A DNA stretch of 46,244 nucleotides from Staphylococcus edaphicus (GTDB lineage: Bacteria; Bacillota; Bacilli; Staphylococcales; Staphylococcaceae): contig NZ_MRZN01000019.1 in assembly GCF_002614725.1 (NCBI RefSeq), forward strand, positions 1-46,244. The letters are read 5' to 3'. A program made the translations under genes and the position numbers. Every line of letters starts with the position of its first letter. The stretch's first letter is position 1. A model generated the notes under the pieces. It did not search any database, was not told the DNA's origin, and saw only the letters and a list, made by a program, of their open reading frames with translations. Below, piece after piece: positions 28,131-37,960 of the stretch.

Positions 28131-28961
28131 TTATTCAAAAAATCCAAATCCACCACCAAAAGTATCATTACCAAAGTCCAAGTTATTTTTACTTTTAACA
28201 GTTTTCTTTTTCATTTCTTCATATTGAATTTCTTGATGTTTGTTTTCTCGTAATTCAATAATATAGTCAAAATCGCTCATTTCATAATCGCTTGTTTCAA
28301 CAAACAAGTCAGGATGCTCTACTACTTTAATGGCTGGTAGACTCATCACTTCTTTAACTAATTCTTGATGTTTTTGACTTGACTCTCTCGCTGTAACTGC
28401 GCCATCTATGATATAGACATGATCCGAATCATATTCTCCTTTGATTAAAGAGCTACGCACAGTTTGCTTAATTAACGTTGAACTAATAAACAACCATCTC
28501 TTATGTGCACAGACACTGCCAGCAACAATTGACTCGGTTTTACCAACTCTAGGCATACCTCTAATACCAATTAATTTATGGCCTTTCTCTTTAAATAACT
28601 CAGCCATGAAATCAACGAGTAAACCTAAATCGTCTCTTTCAAAACGAAACGTTTTTTTATCATCTGCATCTTGTTCTATGTATCTTCCATGTCTCACTGC
28701 TAAGCGGTCACGTAATTCTGGCTTGCGTAATTTTGTTATAGATATATCATCAATTTCTGTTACAATGTTTTCAAATCTTTGCACTTTATTCAGGCTATCT
28801 GATTTGATTAATAAACCTCTACGTCCTTCGTCGATACCATTTATAGTTACGATACTAATTCCCATCAAACCTAATAAACTAGAAACATCTCCTAAAAGGC
28901 CAGCACGGTTCATCGTTATCTCATATTCTAAATACCATTCTTTCTTTGTAGCCACTGCCAT
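28131..28961 (-). CDS. YmfK/DUF3388 family protein with ACT-like and P-loop segments
   Basis: 276 residues from the ATG at 28959-28961 (AAGGGG ~12 bases before); ten extra upstream codons have no RBS. Residues ~5-75 look like an ACT-type ligand-binding domain (YLEYEITMNRAGLLGDVSSLL). A P-loop GMPRVGKT is at residues 135-142, in a region reading IGIRGMPRVGKTES. The tail is Gly/Phe-rich (FGGGFGFFE). Matches the conserved Bacilli family DUF3388/YmfK of unknown function, always near ymfF-ymfI and pgsA. Nucleotide binding is likely; no catalytic role is known to me. Confidence 0.8.
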   Translation of the reverse strand: MAVATKKEWYLEYEITMNRAGLLGDVSSLLGLMGISIVTINGIDEGRRGLLIKSDSLNKVQRFENIVTEIDDISITKLRKPELRDRLAVRHGRYIEQDADDKKTFRFERDDLGLLVDFMAELFKEKGHKLIGIRGMPRVGKTESIVAGSVCAHKRWLFISSTLIKQTVRSSLIKGEYDSDHVYIIDGAVTARESSQKHQELVKEVMSLPAIKVVEHPDLFVETSDYEMSDFDYIIELRENKHQEIQYEEMKKKTVKSKNNLDFGNDTFGGGFGFFE

Positions 28962-29164
28962 GAAATGAACACCCCTTTGTTTATAAACCATATGAAATCT
29001 TGATTAAAATTAGAACATCATGTATTTTAAATGACACATCGTTTCATAACATAATATATCGACATTTTTGTAACCAAACATGTTCACTAATTCATTTAAT
29101 GTATTGATATTATATCATTGAATGTTTCAAAGTTGGTTTATTTTATAAAGATTATTCAAATTAT

Positions 29165-29869
29165 TTATAAGTACCAAGCACCATTTACCTTTTGGATTGT
29201 ACCAGTAATACTTTTAGCAAGTGGATGGCATAAATAACTACATGTGTGTGCAATTTCAACCGGATCTATCATTCTTTGTTGTGGTAGTTCATCTGTGATT
29301 GAAGTTAATTCCGCTTCACTCCATACTTGACTCATATTGCCGTATACCAATCCTGGTGTAATTGCATTTACAGTAACAGAAGTCATAGCAAGCTCTTGGC
29401 TTAATGCTTTCACAAATGTAATTTGTGCGCCTTTCATTGCAGAGTATACCGATTCCATACTCGCTCCTGTTTCGCCCCAAATTGACGAAACGACTATAAT
29501 TCTACCATTTTTACTTTGTCTTAGTTGATCGACAAAGAATCTGCAAATACGTATAAATTGCCTCACATGAATTTGATAAGAGGAATCAATCATTTCGTCT
29601 GACATATCTTGTATCTGTCCATATAATGCTGTACCACTCGCGTAAACAAGACAATCTAAATTCGCAATATGTTCAAAATAATCATCAAACACGATATCTT
29701 GCATTAAATCAATTTGTATAAATTGCACAGGTTGCTGTTCATATCGTGTTTGAAGGGTTTCAATACTTGTATGATGATAATGAACAATGACCTCATAACC
29801 ATCCTTCAATAGACGGTCAACGATAGCTGAACCAATACTACCGGAACCACCCATCACTAATGCTTTCAT
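29165..29869 (-). CDS. ymfI: Short-chain dehydrogenase/reductase YmfI
   Basis: 234-residue SDR. NAD(P)-binding GGSGSIG at residues 7-13, NNAG-equivalent replaced by VYASGTA, catalytic Ser in IVVSSIWGETG and Tyr-x3-Lys in YSAMK. Close to 3-oxoacyl-ACP reductases in fold; the substrate is unknown. Two bases separate it from ymfH upstream, so it belongs to the GntR-ymfF-ymfH-ymfI group. A 203-base gap without a gene separates it from the YmfK-like gene. Confidence 0.88.
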   Translation of the reverse strand: MKALVMGGSGSIGSAIVDRLLKDGYEVIVHYHHTSIETLQTRYEQQPVQFIQIDLMQDIVFDDYFEHIANLDCLVYASGTALYGQIQDMSDEMIDSSYQIHVRQFIRICRFFVDQLRQSKNGRIIVVSSIWGETGASMESVYSAMKGAQITFVKALSQELAMTSVTVNAITPGLVYGNMSQVWSEAELTSITDELPQQRMIDPVEIAHTCSYLCHPLAKSITGTIQKVNGAWYL

Positions 29870-29871
29870 TT

Positions 29872-31164
29872 TTACTTCATCTCCAAACGACTATCAACAA
29901 CTTGTATTAAATTCAAACATACTTTTGAAGTTTCATTAACACTTTCTAAGGTAATGCTTTCAACAATATCCATTAGGTCAAATAAACTTACACCTTCAAA
30001 GTATAATTTTGTATATTGATTGGCTATATACTCAGGAGAATTTAATCCTGAGATAAACTCTCCTATAAATTGTTTCTTCAGTAAGTTAAATGCTTCAACA
30101 TCATCGAGTTTACCTTGGTTTCTTTTAATTTCATTTAATAATAATGCTTTTAATTTATCTGGATATTGTGTCGCACTTGTAATTACTGAAAAACTGTAAG
30201 TAGGTTCTAATACAAATTGATACCCAAAGGTTTCGTCAATGAGATCCTCATTAAGTAATGACTGATAAAAGTCTGTTTCTTCGCCGAATAACATTTCATA
30301 GAAAAATGTCATTTCTAAATCTCGCTTCACAAATGCGGCGTTTGGTTCATTTATTAAAGGTTTATTTTTAAACCCTAGCATCAATCTCGGTGATTGCAAT
30401 TTCATAGACTCAGTAACATTTTGTTCATTTACAACTTCTTGCTCAATCAATGGATCTCTGACTATTTGTGGTTGCGCTGCTTTATTACGTTGATTTTCAT
30501 GTGTTGCCACAACGTCATATATATGTTCCACATCCACATCACCAACAACAAAGAGCACCATATTGGAAGGATGATAGAACGTCTCATAGCATAAATATAG
30601 GTCATCTTTAGTGATTTCATAAATACTATCCACACTACCTGCAATATCAACACGAATTGGATGTGTGTCATACATCGCTTTTAATGTATTAAACATTAAT
30701 TTATATCCTGGTTGTTCCTGATACATTTTAATTTCTTCAGCAATGATGCCTTTTTCTTTATCTACTGTTTCTTTTGTAAAATAAGGCGTTTCTACCATTG
30801 TTAACAAGCGTTTAAGGTTACGTTCCACATGATCTGTAGCACTAAAAAGATAGCTCGTGCGATCAAAACTTGTAAAGGCGTTAACTTGTGCATTATCTTC
30901 AGCAAATGCTGTAAATAGGTCTTCACTATTTTCATCATTTTCAAATAGTTTATGTTCTAAGAAATGCGCAACACCATCTGGCACAGTTACGAAATCCTCA
31001 CTACCATGTGGTTTGAACTTATTATCTAATGAGCCAAAGTTTGTAGTATATGTAACAAATGTTTTTTGAAATCCTCTCTTAGGGATTATAAATAGTTTCA
31101 AGCCATTATTCAATTCTGCTTCAAATACGCGTTCATCTATTTGTTCATAATATGTTTCTCGCAT
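29872..31164 (-). CDS. ymfH: M16 peptidase YmfH, zinc-ligand-containing partner
   Basis: 430-residue pitrilysin/M16-family protein with the inverted zinc motif His67-x2-Glu70-His71 (VAHFLEHKLFE) and the downstream glutamate in EKGIIAEEIKMYQE. Expected to be the catalytic half of a heterodimer with YmfF. Bacillus counterparts are cytoplasmic processing peptidases; substrates are not established. The start ATG overlaps the ymfF stop by one base (TGATG), so translation is coupled and equimolar synthesis is likely. Confidence 0.92.
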   Translation of the reverse strand: MRETYYEQIDERVFEAELNNGLKLFIIPKRGFQKTFVTYTTNFGSLDNKFKPHGSEDFVTVPDGVAHFLEHKLFENDENSEDLFTAFAEDNAQVNAFTSFDRTSYLFSATDHVERNLKRLLTMVETPYFTKETVDKEKGIIAEEIKMYQEQPGYKLMFNTLKAMYDTHPIRVDIAGSVDSIYEITKDDLYLCYETFYHPSNMVLFVVGDVDVEHIYDVVATHENQRNKAAQPQIVRDPLIEQEVVNEQNVTESMKLQSPRLMLGFKNKPLINEPNAAFVKRDLEMTFFYEMLFGEETDFYQSLLNEDLIDETFGYQFVLEPTYSFSVITSATQYPDKLKALLLNEIKRNQGKLDDVEAFNLLKKQFIGEFISGLNSPEYIANQYTKLYFEGVSLFDLMDIVESITLESVNETSKVCLNLIQVVDSRLEMK

Positions 31165-32453
31165 CAGTCATTACCTCCCTTTGTCAAAATATAGATGGTA
31201 TCTAATACAATATTCTGTGCAAATTGTTGTACATCTGCCTGGGTAACACTTTGAATACCATCAAAATAGCTCTCTTCTGACATAGGTTCATCCAATAATA
31301 TGTTATTGTTTAAAATTTCAATTATACTTTTTGGTCTGTCATGTGACTCTTGTCTTTGTGATAAAATGACTTTTTTAGCTAATGCTAACTTATCATCATC
31401 AAATTGACCTCTTTGGAATTTTTCAAATTCTTGAATAATCGTATCTTTCGCGATTTCATATTTATCCGCAGACACACCACTCAATACAAACATGAATCCA
31501 TTTTTTGCATCAATTTGTGAATGAATGGAATACGCCAGACTTTGCTTTTCGCGTATTTCATTGAATAAAACGGAAGACGGATCGCCTCCAAACATTACGT
31601 TAAAGACTACCATTGTAAAATATTGCGCATCACCATATTGTGCTGGCATTTTAAATCCTATGTTTAATTTAGCTTGATCTACATCGTCTTCTTCAACAAT
31701 TTCTTGTGGTAATGTATGGATTGCACTTTTTGGTGGTTCTTGTGTTACTTCAAAGCGGAAAGGCTTAATATTAAAATATGTTTCCAATTGTGCTTTAACT
31801 TGTGTTTCATCTACGTTACCAACTACATATACAGCACAGTAGTCATTTTGTAACATAGATTGATATGTATGGTACAGCGTTTCTGGTGTCACACTTGCTA
31901 TGTAATCAACTTGTCCCGTCGCCAAATGTTGGTATGGGTGTTCCCCAAACATAAATTTCAATAAATTTAAAAATGAAATTTGTGATTTATTATCGACCAT
32001 TGCTTCTAATTTTTTTGTTAATAAGGATTTTTCTTGTGATACAAATACGTCATCAAATTTCTTCTCTGTAATTAAAGGATTCCATATCATTTCTTTTAAT
32101 AAATCTAATCCTTTTTCAAATAACGGTGTTTGATCCTTCAAATACCGTTCATTGATTAATTCCAATGAAATTGTAATCACATGTTTATCTTTGAATTTTG
32201 ATACAAAGCTATTCACATAAGCACCGTATAAATGCGATAAATGCCTATTGAATATTTTATCGGTTGGCCATTGCTTAGTAGCACGTACGAGTACTTTACT
32301 TAGAATTGAACGTGCGGTCATGGTGTTACTGTCTAACGGCGCCATAAATTTCAATGTGATTGTGGTCGTTTTAAATTTTGTAGTTGGCATTACTTTAATA
32401 TGTTTGTCATTCTCTGTATTTTCTTTTTCCAAATTGTCATGCCTCACTTTCAT
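31164..32453 (-). CDS. ymfF: M16-like protein YmfF, lacking the zinc motif
   Basis: 429 residues of the same fold as YmfH. At the position of HxxEH the sequence reads SILSKVLVRATKQW, without zinc ligands. The C-terminal substrate-contact segment (FNEIREKQSLAYSIHS) is retained: the R-x-x-x-x-L-A-Y signature of M16 non-catalytic subunits. This fits the usual active/inactive pairing in which one subunit supplies the metal site and the other the RY-type residues. Ten bases downstream of the GntR gene. Confidence 0.9.
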   Translation of the reverse strand: MKVRHDNLEKENTENDKHIKVMPTTKFKTTTITLKFMAPLDSNTMTARSILSKVLVRATKQWPTDKIFNRHLSHLYGAYVNSFVSKFKDKHVITISLELINERYLKDQTPLFEKGLDLLKEMIWNPLITEKKFDDVFVSQEKSLLTKKLEAMVDNKSQISFLNLLKFMFGEHPYQHLATGQVDYIASVTPETLYHTYQSMLQNDYCAVYVVGNVDETQVKAQLETYFNIKPFRFEVTQEPPKSAIHTLPQEIVEEDDVDQAKLNIGFKMPAQYGDAQYFTMVVFNVMFGGDPSSVLFNEIREKQSLAYSIHSQIDAKNGFMFVLSGVSADKYEIAKDTIIQEFEKFQRGQFDDDKLALAKKVILSQRQESHDRPKSIIEILNNNILLDEPMSEESYFDGIQSVTQADVQQFAQNIVLDTIYILTKGGND

Positions 32454-32463
32454 AAATTTGTTA

Positions 32464-33177
32464 TTATAATCTATTTTTAACCGTTTTAAATTTTACTAAA
32501 CTACTTTTGAAATAATTAAAAGAATAAAGGATGGGTTGATCATCTTTATCATAATGAACTAATTTGAGTAACATCAGTCCTTCATGTGGAGAGGCGCCTA
32601 AGATATCTGAAATATGGGGTTCATAACTAATAGCTTCCATTTCAGTATCAGCATATGCCACTTTTTTCTCGGTATAGGCTTCTATAGCCCCTAATAATGA
32701 TTCATCACTGCTTTGATATTGTCCACAAGTTAAATCGCTTGCTGGCACTTTATCTAAACAATAAACTACAGGTTGCTTATCGGCTGTTCTCACACGTTCT
32801 ATAATAGTAACGTAAGCTTTATCAGGTATATTTAATCGTTTTGAATCTAAAGATGTAGCTGGCTTTTCATCAAAACTGATATATTCTGTGCCTGCACTAT
32901 AGCCTTGATCTTCTATCATTCTACTTATACTTACAACTTCTCCCAAAGGATAATAGAATGGGTGCAGTGATTTAACACGTGCACCTTCTTCTAAATTATT
33001 TGATAAGACTTGTTCAGTTATTAATTCGTCTACGGCATCATAGACATCATCTGTTTTCACATTTAGTAATCTTGCAATAGCTAGATTACTTGGTAATGCT
33101 TCTCCATGTTGTAAAATACCTTCTTTAATTTGTTGTATCATCCACTCTTTAACTTTATAAACAGAAGTCAGTTCCAT
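32464..33177 (-). CDS. GntR-family regulator with UTRA domain (YmfC-like)
   Basis: 237 residues. Winged helix-turn-helix at residues ~1-70 (EGILQHGEALPSNLAIARLLNV), then a UTRA effector domain of HutC type (DKAYVTIIERVRTADKQPVVYC, GLMLLKLVHYDKDDQPILYS). Sits two bases downstream of ftsK and ten bases upstream of ymfF, in one transcription unit; this linkage is conserved in Bacilli. It may autoregulate the unit. The ligand is unknown. Confidence 0.9.
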   Translation of the reverse strand: MELTSVYKVKEWMIQQIKEGILQHGEALPSNLAIARLLNVKTDDVYDAVDELITEQVLSNNLEEGARVKSLHPFYYPLGEVVSISRMIEDQGYSAGTEYISFDEKPATSLDSKRLNIPDKAYVTIIERVRTADKQPVVYCLDKVPASDLTCGQYQSSDESLLGAIEAYTEKKVAYADTEMEAISYEPHISDILGASPHEGLMLLKLVHYDKDDQPILYSFNYFKSSLVKFKTVKNRL

Positions 33178-33179
33178 TT

Positions 33180-35630
33180 TTACACCTCATCACTATCTAG
33201 ATCCACTAATATTTGTCTAGGTTTACTTCCTTTTTGTGGTCCAATAACTTGATTACGTTCTAAATCATCCATCAGTCTGGAAGCGCGGTTATAGCCAATT
33301 CTAAATTGTCTTTGTAATAAAGAAGTGCTCGCTTTTTGTTGTTCAATGACAAATAAGTATGCTTCATCATAAAGCGCATCTTCACTCTTCATTTCTGATT
33401 TTTCAACTGGTGCATCTGGTTCCATTTCTTTAACATAATTCGCTTTTTGTTGCTCTACGACGTAATTAACAACATCTTGTACCTCTTGGTCACTCAAAAA
33501 CGCACCTTGTACTCTAGTTCTTGTAGAACCACCATTGGCAACATACAACATATCACCTTTACCTAGTAACTTGTCTGCACCACTACTATCAATAATCGTT
33601 CTAGAATCTATTTGAGAACTAACTGCAAAAGCAATTCTACTTGGTATATTGTTTTTAATTAAACCGGTAATTACATCAACAGAAGGTCGTTGCGTAGCAA
33701 TAATTAGGTGAATACCTGCTGCACGCGCCATCTGTGTAATTCTTTGAATTGCATTTTCCACTTCTTTACCCGCTACCATCATTAAGTCCGCTAATTCATC
33801 TACAATAACAACGATATATGGCAATTCAGATTGTTTTTCATCGAGCTCAAGATTTTGTCTTCTAATTGCTTCGTTATAGCCTTCTATATTTCTTGTTGAA
33901 GAATGCTGGAATAAATCATAGCGTCGTTCCATTTCAGCTACAACTTTTTCTAAAGCTTGGGATGCTTTATGAGGATTCGTAACAACTGGTATTAACAGAT
34001 GTGGAATCCCATTATATATATTTAATTCTACCATCTTCGGATCGATTAACATAAGTTTTACTTCATGTGGTTTTGCATTAAGTAAAATACTTGTGATAAT
34101 ACCATTTATACAGACTGATTTACCACTCCCTGTAGAACCAGCGACAAGTAAATGAGGCATTTTATTTAATTCTACTGTAATTGGATCACCTGAAATATCT
34201 CGTCCTAATCCAACTTCTAATTTGTTATGGGCAGGGAATTTTTCATCTAATACTTCTTTTAGAGAAACAAGTGAAATTTTATCATTTGGCACTTCAATTC
34301 CAACTGCTGAACGTCCTGGTATGGGCGCTTCAATACGGATATCCTTGGCTGCAAGCGCAAGAGCAATATCATTATGCAAGTTAACAATCTTGCTAACTTT
34401 AACTCCCTGTGCTGGTTGAATTTCATACTGTGTTACGGCTGGACCGATTTTGATTTGCGTAACTCTAGCATCAACTCCGAAATTTTTTAGTGTTGTTTCA
34501 AGTAGTTGGCCCTTTTTCTGAACTTCTGCCTTTGATGTTGCTTTCTGCTTTGCTGGTTGTTTAAGTAATGAAAGCGGTGGAATAGTATATGCCTCATTCT
34601 CAACTTCTCCTGCTTCAGAAATTGAATTAACTGCTTCATTCTGAGTGATTTCAGTTTCTTCATTATTATCTAAAGATTGATCTAATGAAGCCAAATCCGC
34701 ATCATTACTTTCAATTGAATCACTTTGAACATTATCGTGTTCATGATTGCGCTTGTTTAAACGTTTACCTCTTGGGTTTTGCAGTTGTTTAGTACCTTCT
34801 TCTTCATTATCACTATGTCCATAAATTGGAATAGACAATTCCTGATTACTAGTTGGATTAGAAACTTCTTCTAAATCACTAACATCTTTAACTTCATCTT
34901 GTGAATCATTTGCTTCAAGTTGCTGTTGCTCACGCTCAGCTCTTTTTTCAGCTTTGATACGTGCATTTGCTTCTTTCTTAACTTTATTTTGTTTGCGCTT
35001 TTCTTTATAGTTAGCTGATACATCTTGGCTTTTCACTTTTAATTTTTCAAATAATATTTTAGAAACTTCTCTATGTTTTTGTTTTAAAAGTAAAATGATA
35101 CTTGAAGCTATAAGAAGTATTGTCACGATTATAATACCTACAATTGAAATGAGTGGTATAAATATGGTTAATAAATAATGACCTAAAAGTCCTCCACCAA
35201 AATTCGGAAAGTTCGAATGCTTGTATGCTTTATAAACAAATGATAACACTGGCTCACGTTGAGCTTGTACCTTATCTGTAAAATAAAAAACAATTTGAGT
35301 AACTAATAATAATGCAACTTGTAAGACAATTGTGCCGACAGTTCGTCTAGTTTTGGGTAATGCTTTATAATATGTAATAAATAAAGTCCCAATCAAAATA
35401 AGTATATATGTTAAAAATCTACTATTTCCAAATAAATAGTTAAAGAAACTATCAATCATTGTTCCCACTATACCAAGTTGAAAAGCACCTAAAACGATAA
35501 TGACAAATATGCCAATTGCCAATACGTATCTTAAAGGGCTATCTCCTTGTTGTTTCTTTTTATTTGTAGGCTTCTTTTTTGTATTTGCAGGCTTTCTCTT
35601 AGCTGTTGATCTTTTTTTCGTTTGTGCCAA
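33180..35630 (-). CDS. DNA translocase FtsK/SpoIIIE
   Basis: Septal DNA pump that clears chromosome termini before division. A basic N-terminal tail is followed by about four membrane helices (residues ~35-185), then a charged, acidic linker (~200-340). The motor follows: Walker A GSTGSGKS and Walker [20 protein letters not shown], and a C-terminal winged-helix gamma domain ([20 protein letters not shown]) for orienting-sequence recognition. The TTG at 35628-35630 gives MAQTKK..., as in S. aureus SpoIIIE; an upstream GTG lies inside the RBS. 816 residues. First gene of the GntR-ymfFHI unit. Confidence 0.93.
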   Translation of the reverse strand: MAQTKKRSTAKRKPANTKKKPTNKKKQQGDSPLRYVLAIGIFVIIVLGAFQLGIVGTMIDSFFNYLFGNSRFLTYILILIGTLFITYYKALPKTRRTVGTIVLQVALLLVTQIVFYFTDKVQAQREPVLSFVYKAYKHSNFPNFGGGLLGHYLLTIFIPLISIVGIIIVTILLIASSIILLLKQKHREVSKILFEKLKVKSQDVSANYKEKRKQNKVKKEANARIKAEKRAEREQQQLEANDSQDEVKDVSDLEEVSNPTSNQELSIPIYGHSDNEEEGTKQLQNPRGKRLNKRNHEHDNVQSDSIESNDADLASLDQSLDNNEETEITQNEAVNSISEAGEVENEAYTIPPLSLLKQPAKQKATSKAEVQKKGQLLETTLKNFGVDARVTQIKIGPAVTQYEIQPAQGVKVSKIVNLHNDIALALAAKDIRIEAPIPGRSAVGIEVPNDKISLVSLKEVLDEKFPAHNKLEVGLGRDISGDPITVELNKMPHLLVAGSTGSGKSVCINGIITSILLNAKPHEVKLMLIDPKMVELNIYNGIPHLLIPVVTNPHKASQALEKVVAEMERRYDLFQHSSTRNIEGYNEAIRRQNLELDEKQSELPYIVVIVDELADLMMVAGKEVENAIQRITQMARAAGIHLIIATQRPSVDVITGLIKNNIPSRIAFAVSSQIDSRTIIDSSGADKLLGKGDMLYVANGGSTRTRVQGAFLSDQEVQDVVNYVVEQQKANYVKEMEPDAPVEKSEMKSEDALYDEAYLFVIEQQKASTSLLQRQFRIGYNRASRLMDDLERNQVIGPQKGSKPRQILVDLDSDEV

Positions 35631-35769
35631 ATTTAACACCTTCTTTTCGACTCAGTTTTCAAAATGATATATTTTAATATGAAAGATCCAATTTTAAAAT
35701 ATGCCATTCATTTTCTATAGTTATTAATAATTCTGTATAAATAAAGTTTTATTATCTTACAATAATAAC

Positions 35770-35900
35770 ATAAAAGAGGTAAGACATTTAGCGCTCTTAG
35801 TGAATTTAAAGGTTAGATTAAAGGGAAAATTTCTTAACATGTCACCGCAATCTACTTTTAAATATATTTACCTAAGCGTATGTCTTAACCTCTTTGTTTA
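35770..35900 (-). terminator. Long terminator structure of rnjB
   Basis: On the minus strand AAAGAGGTTAAGACAT (about 35882-35897) pairs with ATGTCTTACCTCTTT (about 35774-35788), then TTATG. GCTTAGG/CCTAAG-type and AGCGC segments next to the stem extend it. About 85 bases lie between the arms, much longer than a normal terminator loop. It begins 15 bases past the rnjB stop. Confidence 0.6.
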
Positions 35901-35912
35901 GTATAGCAATTA

Positions 35913-37586
35913 TTAAATTTCTGAAATAACCGGAATAATCATCGGACGACGTTTTGTATTTTCAAATAATAATTTACTAATTTGATCACGCATACTCTGT
36001 TTGATTTCAGACCATTCGATGCGCTTTTCTTGTAAACCTAATTCTACAATTTCACGAACTTTTTCTTCAGCCTCGTTTAATAACGCTTCACTTTCTCTTA
36101 CATAGACGAAACCTCTAGATTGAATCTCTGGACCAGCCGCAATTCTTCTGTTTTTTGGATCTAGCGTTACTACGGCAATAAATATACCGTCTTCTGCTAA
36201 TAAATGACGATCTCTCAATACAATATTACCTACGTCACCTACACCGATACCATCGATAAGTACATTTCCAGAATTTACTTTTTCATTTAAAATCATTTCT
36301 TCTCCATTGTAATTAACGACATCGCCTTTTTCTACTAAGAATATCTTTTCAGGTTGAACACCTGCCTCATTAGCTAATTTAGCATGAGCGATTTGCATTT
36401 TAAATTCGCCATTTACAGGTATAAAGTATTCTGGTTTCATAATATTAATCATCATCTTCAATTCTTCCATGCAACCATGACTTGAAGTATGAATTTTTTT
36501 ACTATTTGGTATAATTTCAGCTCCAGCGCGCACTAACTCATTTAAAGTATTACCTACAATTACTTCCATATTTGCAGAAGCTGTAATTGCTAAAAATACA
36601 GAGTCGCCTGGTTCAATATTCATAATTTTATGTTTTTTCTGAGCCATTTGACTAAGTGCTTCAACAGGTTCACCTTGCATACCTGTTGCAATAATAATCA
36701 CTTCATTTTTAGGATAATTTTCAACTTCATTAATTGGAACTAATAAATCCTTCGAAATATCAAAATATCCCATTTTTCTAGCAATATTAAACGAGCTCTC
36801 AAGCGAACGTCCTAAGAATGATACTTTTCTATTTAATCTTTGTGCAAGATTTAATACTTGTTGAATTCTTATAAAGTTTGATGCATAACAAGAAACAATG
36901 AGTCTACCTTTTACTTTAGTAAATGCGTCATACATGTGTGATTCGATTACGTTTTCTGGCGTATTATAACCCTGCTTTTCAGCTTCAGTAGAATCACTGA
37001 TTAAGGCAAATACACCTGCTTCACCAATCTCAGTCATCTTCTTCAAATCTGGTGCATAATGTCCTTGTAAACTTTGATCAAATTTAAATTCACCAGTATA
37101 AACAATTGCGCCATATGATGTATGAATACAAATACCTAAGCTATCTGGAATACTATGCGTTGTATTAAAGAACGTGACATTCACACCTTTAAAACGCATC
37201 ACAGATTCGTTATTCACAGTATAATATCTAACTTTTTTATTCACATTTCGTGCTTTCATATTTTCTTTGATCAAAGCAATCGTTAACTTCGATCCATAAA
37301 CAGGTGCATCGACTTGTTCTAACACGTAAGTTACAGCGCCTATTGCATGTTCGTGCCCATGCGTTAAAAAGATGCCTTTTAATTTTTCTTTATTTTCAAT
37401 GACATATTGAATATCTGGAATAACAATATCTACGCCCAGCATTTCATCTTCTGGGAACATTAATCCAGCATCAAGCATAAACATTTCATCATCTACTTCG
37501 ACGATATACATATTTTTCGCTATTTCTCCAACTCCGCCGAGTGGGATGATACGAATATTTTTATTTTTTTTCTTTATTAAACTCAA
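35913..37586 (-). CDS. rnjB: Ribonuclease J2
   Basis: Metallo-beta-lactamase/beta-CASP ribonuclease subunit, 557 residues. The usual HxHxDH zinc motif (HGHEDH in J1) is altered: residues 76-81 read HGHEHA, losing Asp and the third His. The beta-CASP region ([26 protein letters not shown]) and the C-terminal domain ([25 protein letters not shown]) are intact. This matches RNase J2, which forms a complex with J1 and has little activity alone. Start ATG behind AGGAGG. Lies downstream of pnpA, from which it is separated by a long terminator. J1 is not in the window. Confidence 0.93.
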   Translation of the reverse strand: MSLIKKKNKNIRIIPLGGVGEIAKNMYIVEVDDEMFMLDAGLMFPEDEMLGVDIVIPDIQYVIENKEKLKGIFLTHGHEHAIGAVTYVLEQVDAPVYGSKLTIALIKENMKARNVNKKVRYYTVNNESVMRFKGVNVTFFNTTHSIPDSLGICIHTSYGAIVYTGEFKFDQSLQGHYAPDLKKMTEIGEAGVFALISDSTEAEKQGYNTPENVIESHMYDAFTKVKGRLIVSCYASNFIRIQQVLNLAQRLNRKVSFLGRSLESSFNIARKMGYFDISKDLLVPINEVENYPKNEVIIIATGMQGEPVEALSQMAQKKHKIMNIEPGDSVFLAITASANMEVIVGNTLNELVRAGAEIIPNSKKIHTSSHGCMEELKMMINIMKPEYFIPVNGEFKMQIAHAKLANEAGVQPEKIFLVEKGDVVNYNGEEMILNEKVNSGNVLIDGIGVGDVGNIVLRDRHLLAEDGIFIAVVTLDPKNRRIAAGPEIQSRGFVYVRESEALLNEAEEKVREIVELGLQEKRIEWSEIKQSMRDQISKLLFENTKRRPMIIPVISEI

Positions 37587-37823
37587 AATGTTACCTCCTA
37601 TTTAATTTCCCCGTCCATATATAAACTCATAATTTATTATAAGTTAAAATGGGCTTTATGTACACTATTAAAGTAATTACAACAAATTCTTTATAACTAG
37701 ATGAATTCAGTGATTACTTCATTTCACTTCGGCTATATTGTAATGCAATTGAAATTGAAATTCAGTGCCTGTTGTTTTTATAAGTGAATTTATATTTTAA
37801 AAATCCAGTCTATTTTCATATGT
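37587..37823. other. Intergenic stretch upstream of rnjB
   Basis: AT-rich, no open frame with an RBS on either strand. Expected to hold the rnjB promoter; I see no clear -35/-10 pair. Bounded on the right by the pnpA terminator structure. Confidence 0.4.
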
Positions 37824-37925
37824 ATAAAAAAAGAAACTAGCTAAAACTGTAATGTTGTATTTTCTACAATTGAATCGATGACATGCCATTGCAGAAAGTT
37901 ACATTCAGTTAACTAGTCTCTCGCT
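37824..37925 (-). terminator. Long terminator structure of pnpA
   Basis: On the minus strand GAGACTAGTTAACTGAATGTAA pairs, with small bulges, with a downstream arm CATTACAGTTTTAGCTAGTTTC that is followed by TTTTTTTATA. The intervening ~50 bases can form an inner hairpin (TTGTAGAAAATACAA). Starts 36 bases past the pnpA stop. Confidence 0.7.
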
Positions 37926-37960
37926 ATAATTACAAAAACATTCTATTTTAAATCAATCAT

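Noticed and set aside
31164..32453. YmfF as a decayed peptidase pseudogene
   Set aside because: Frame and length are intact and the non-catalytic M16 partner is conserved in this form; loss of HxxEH is normal for the family.
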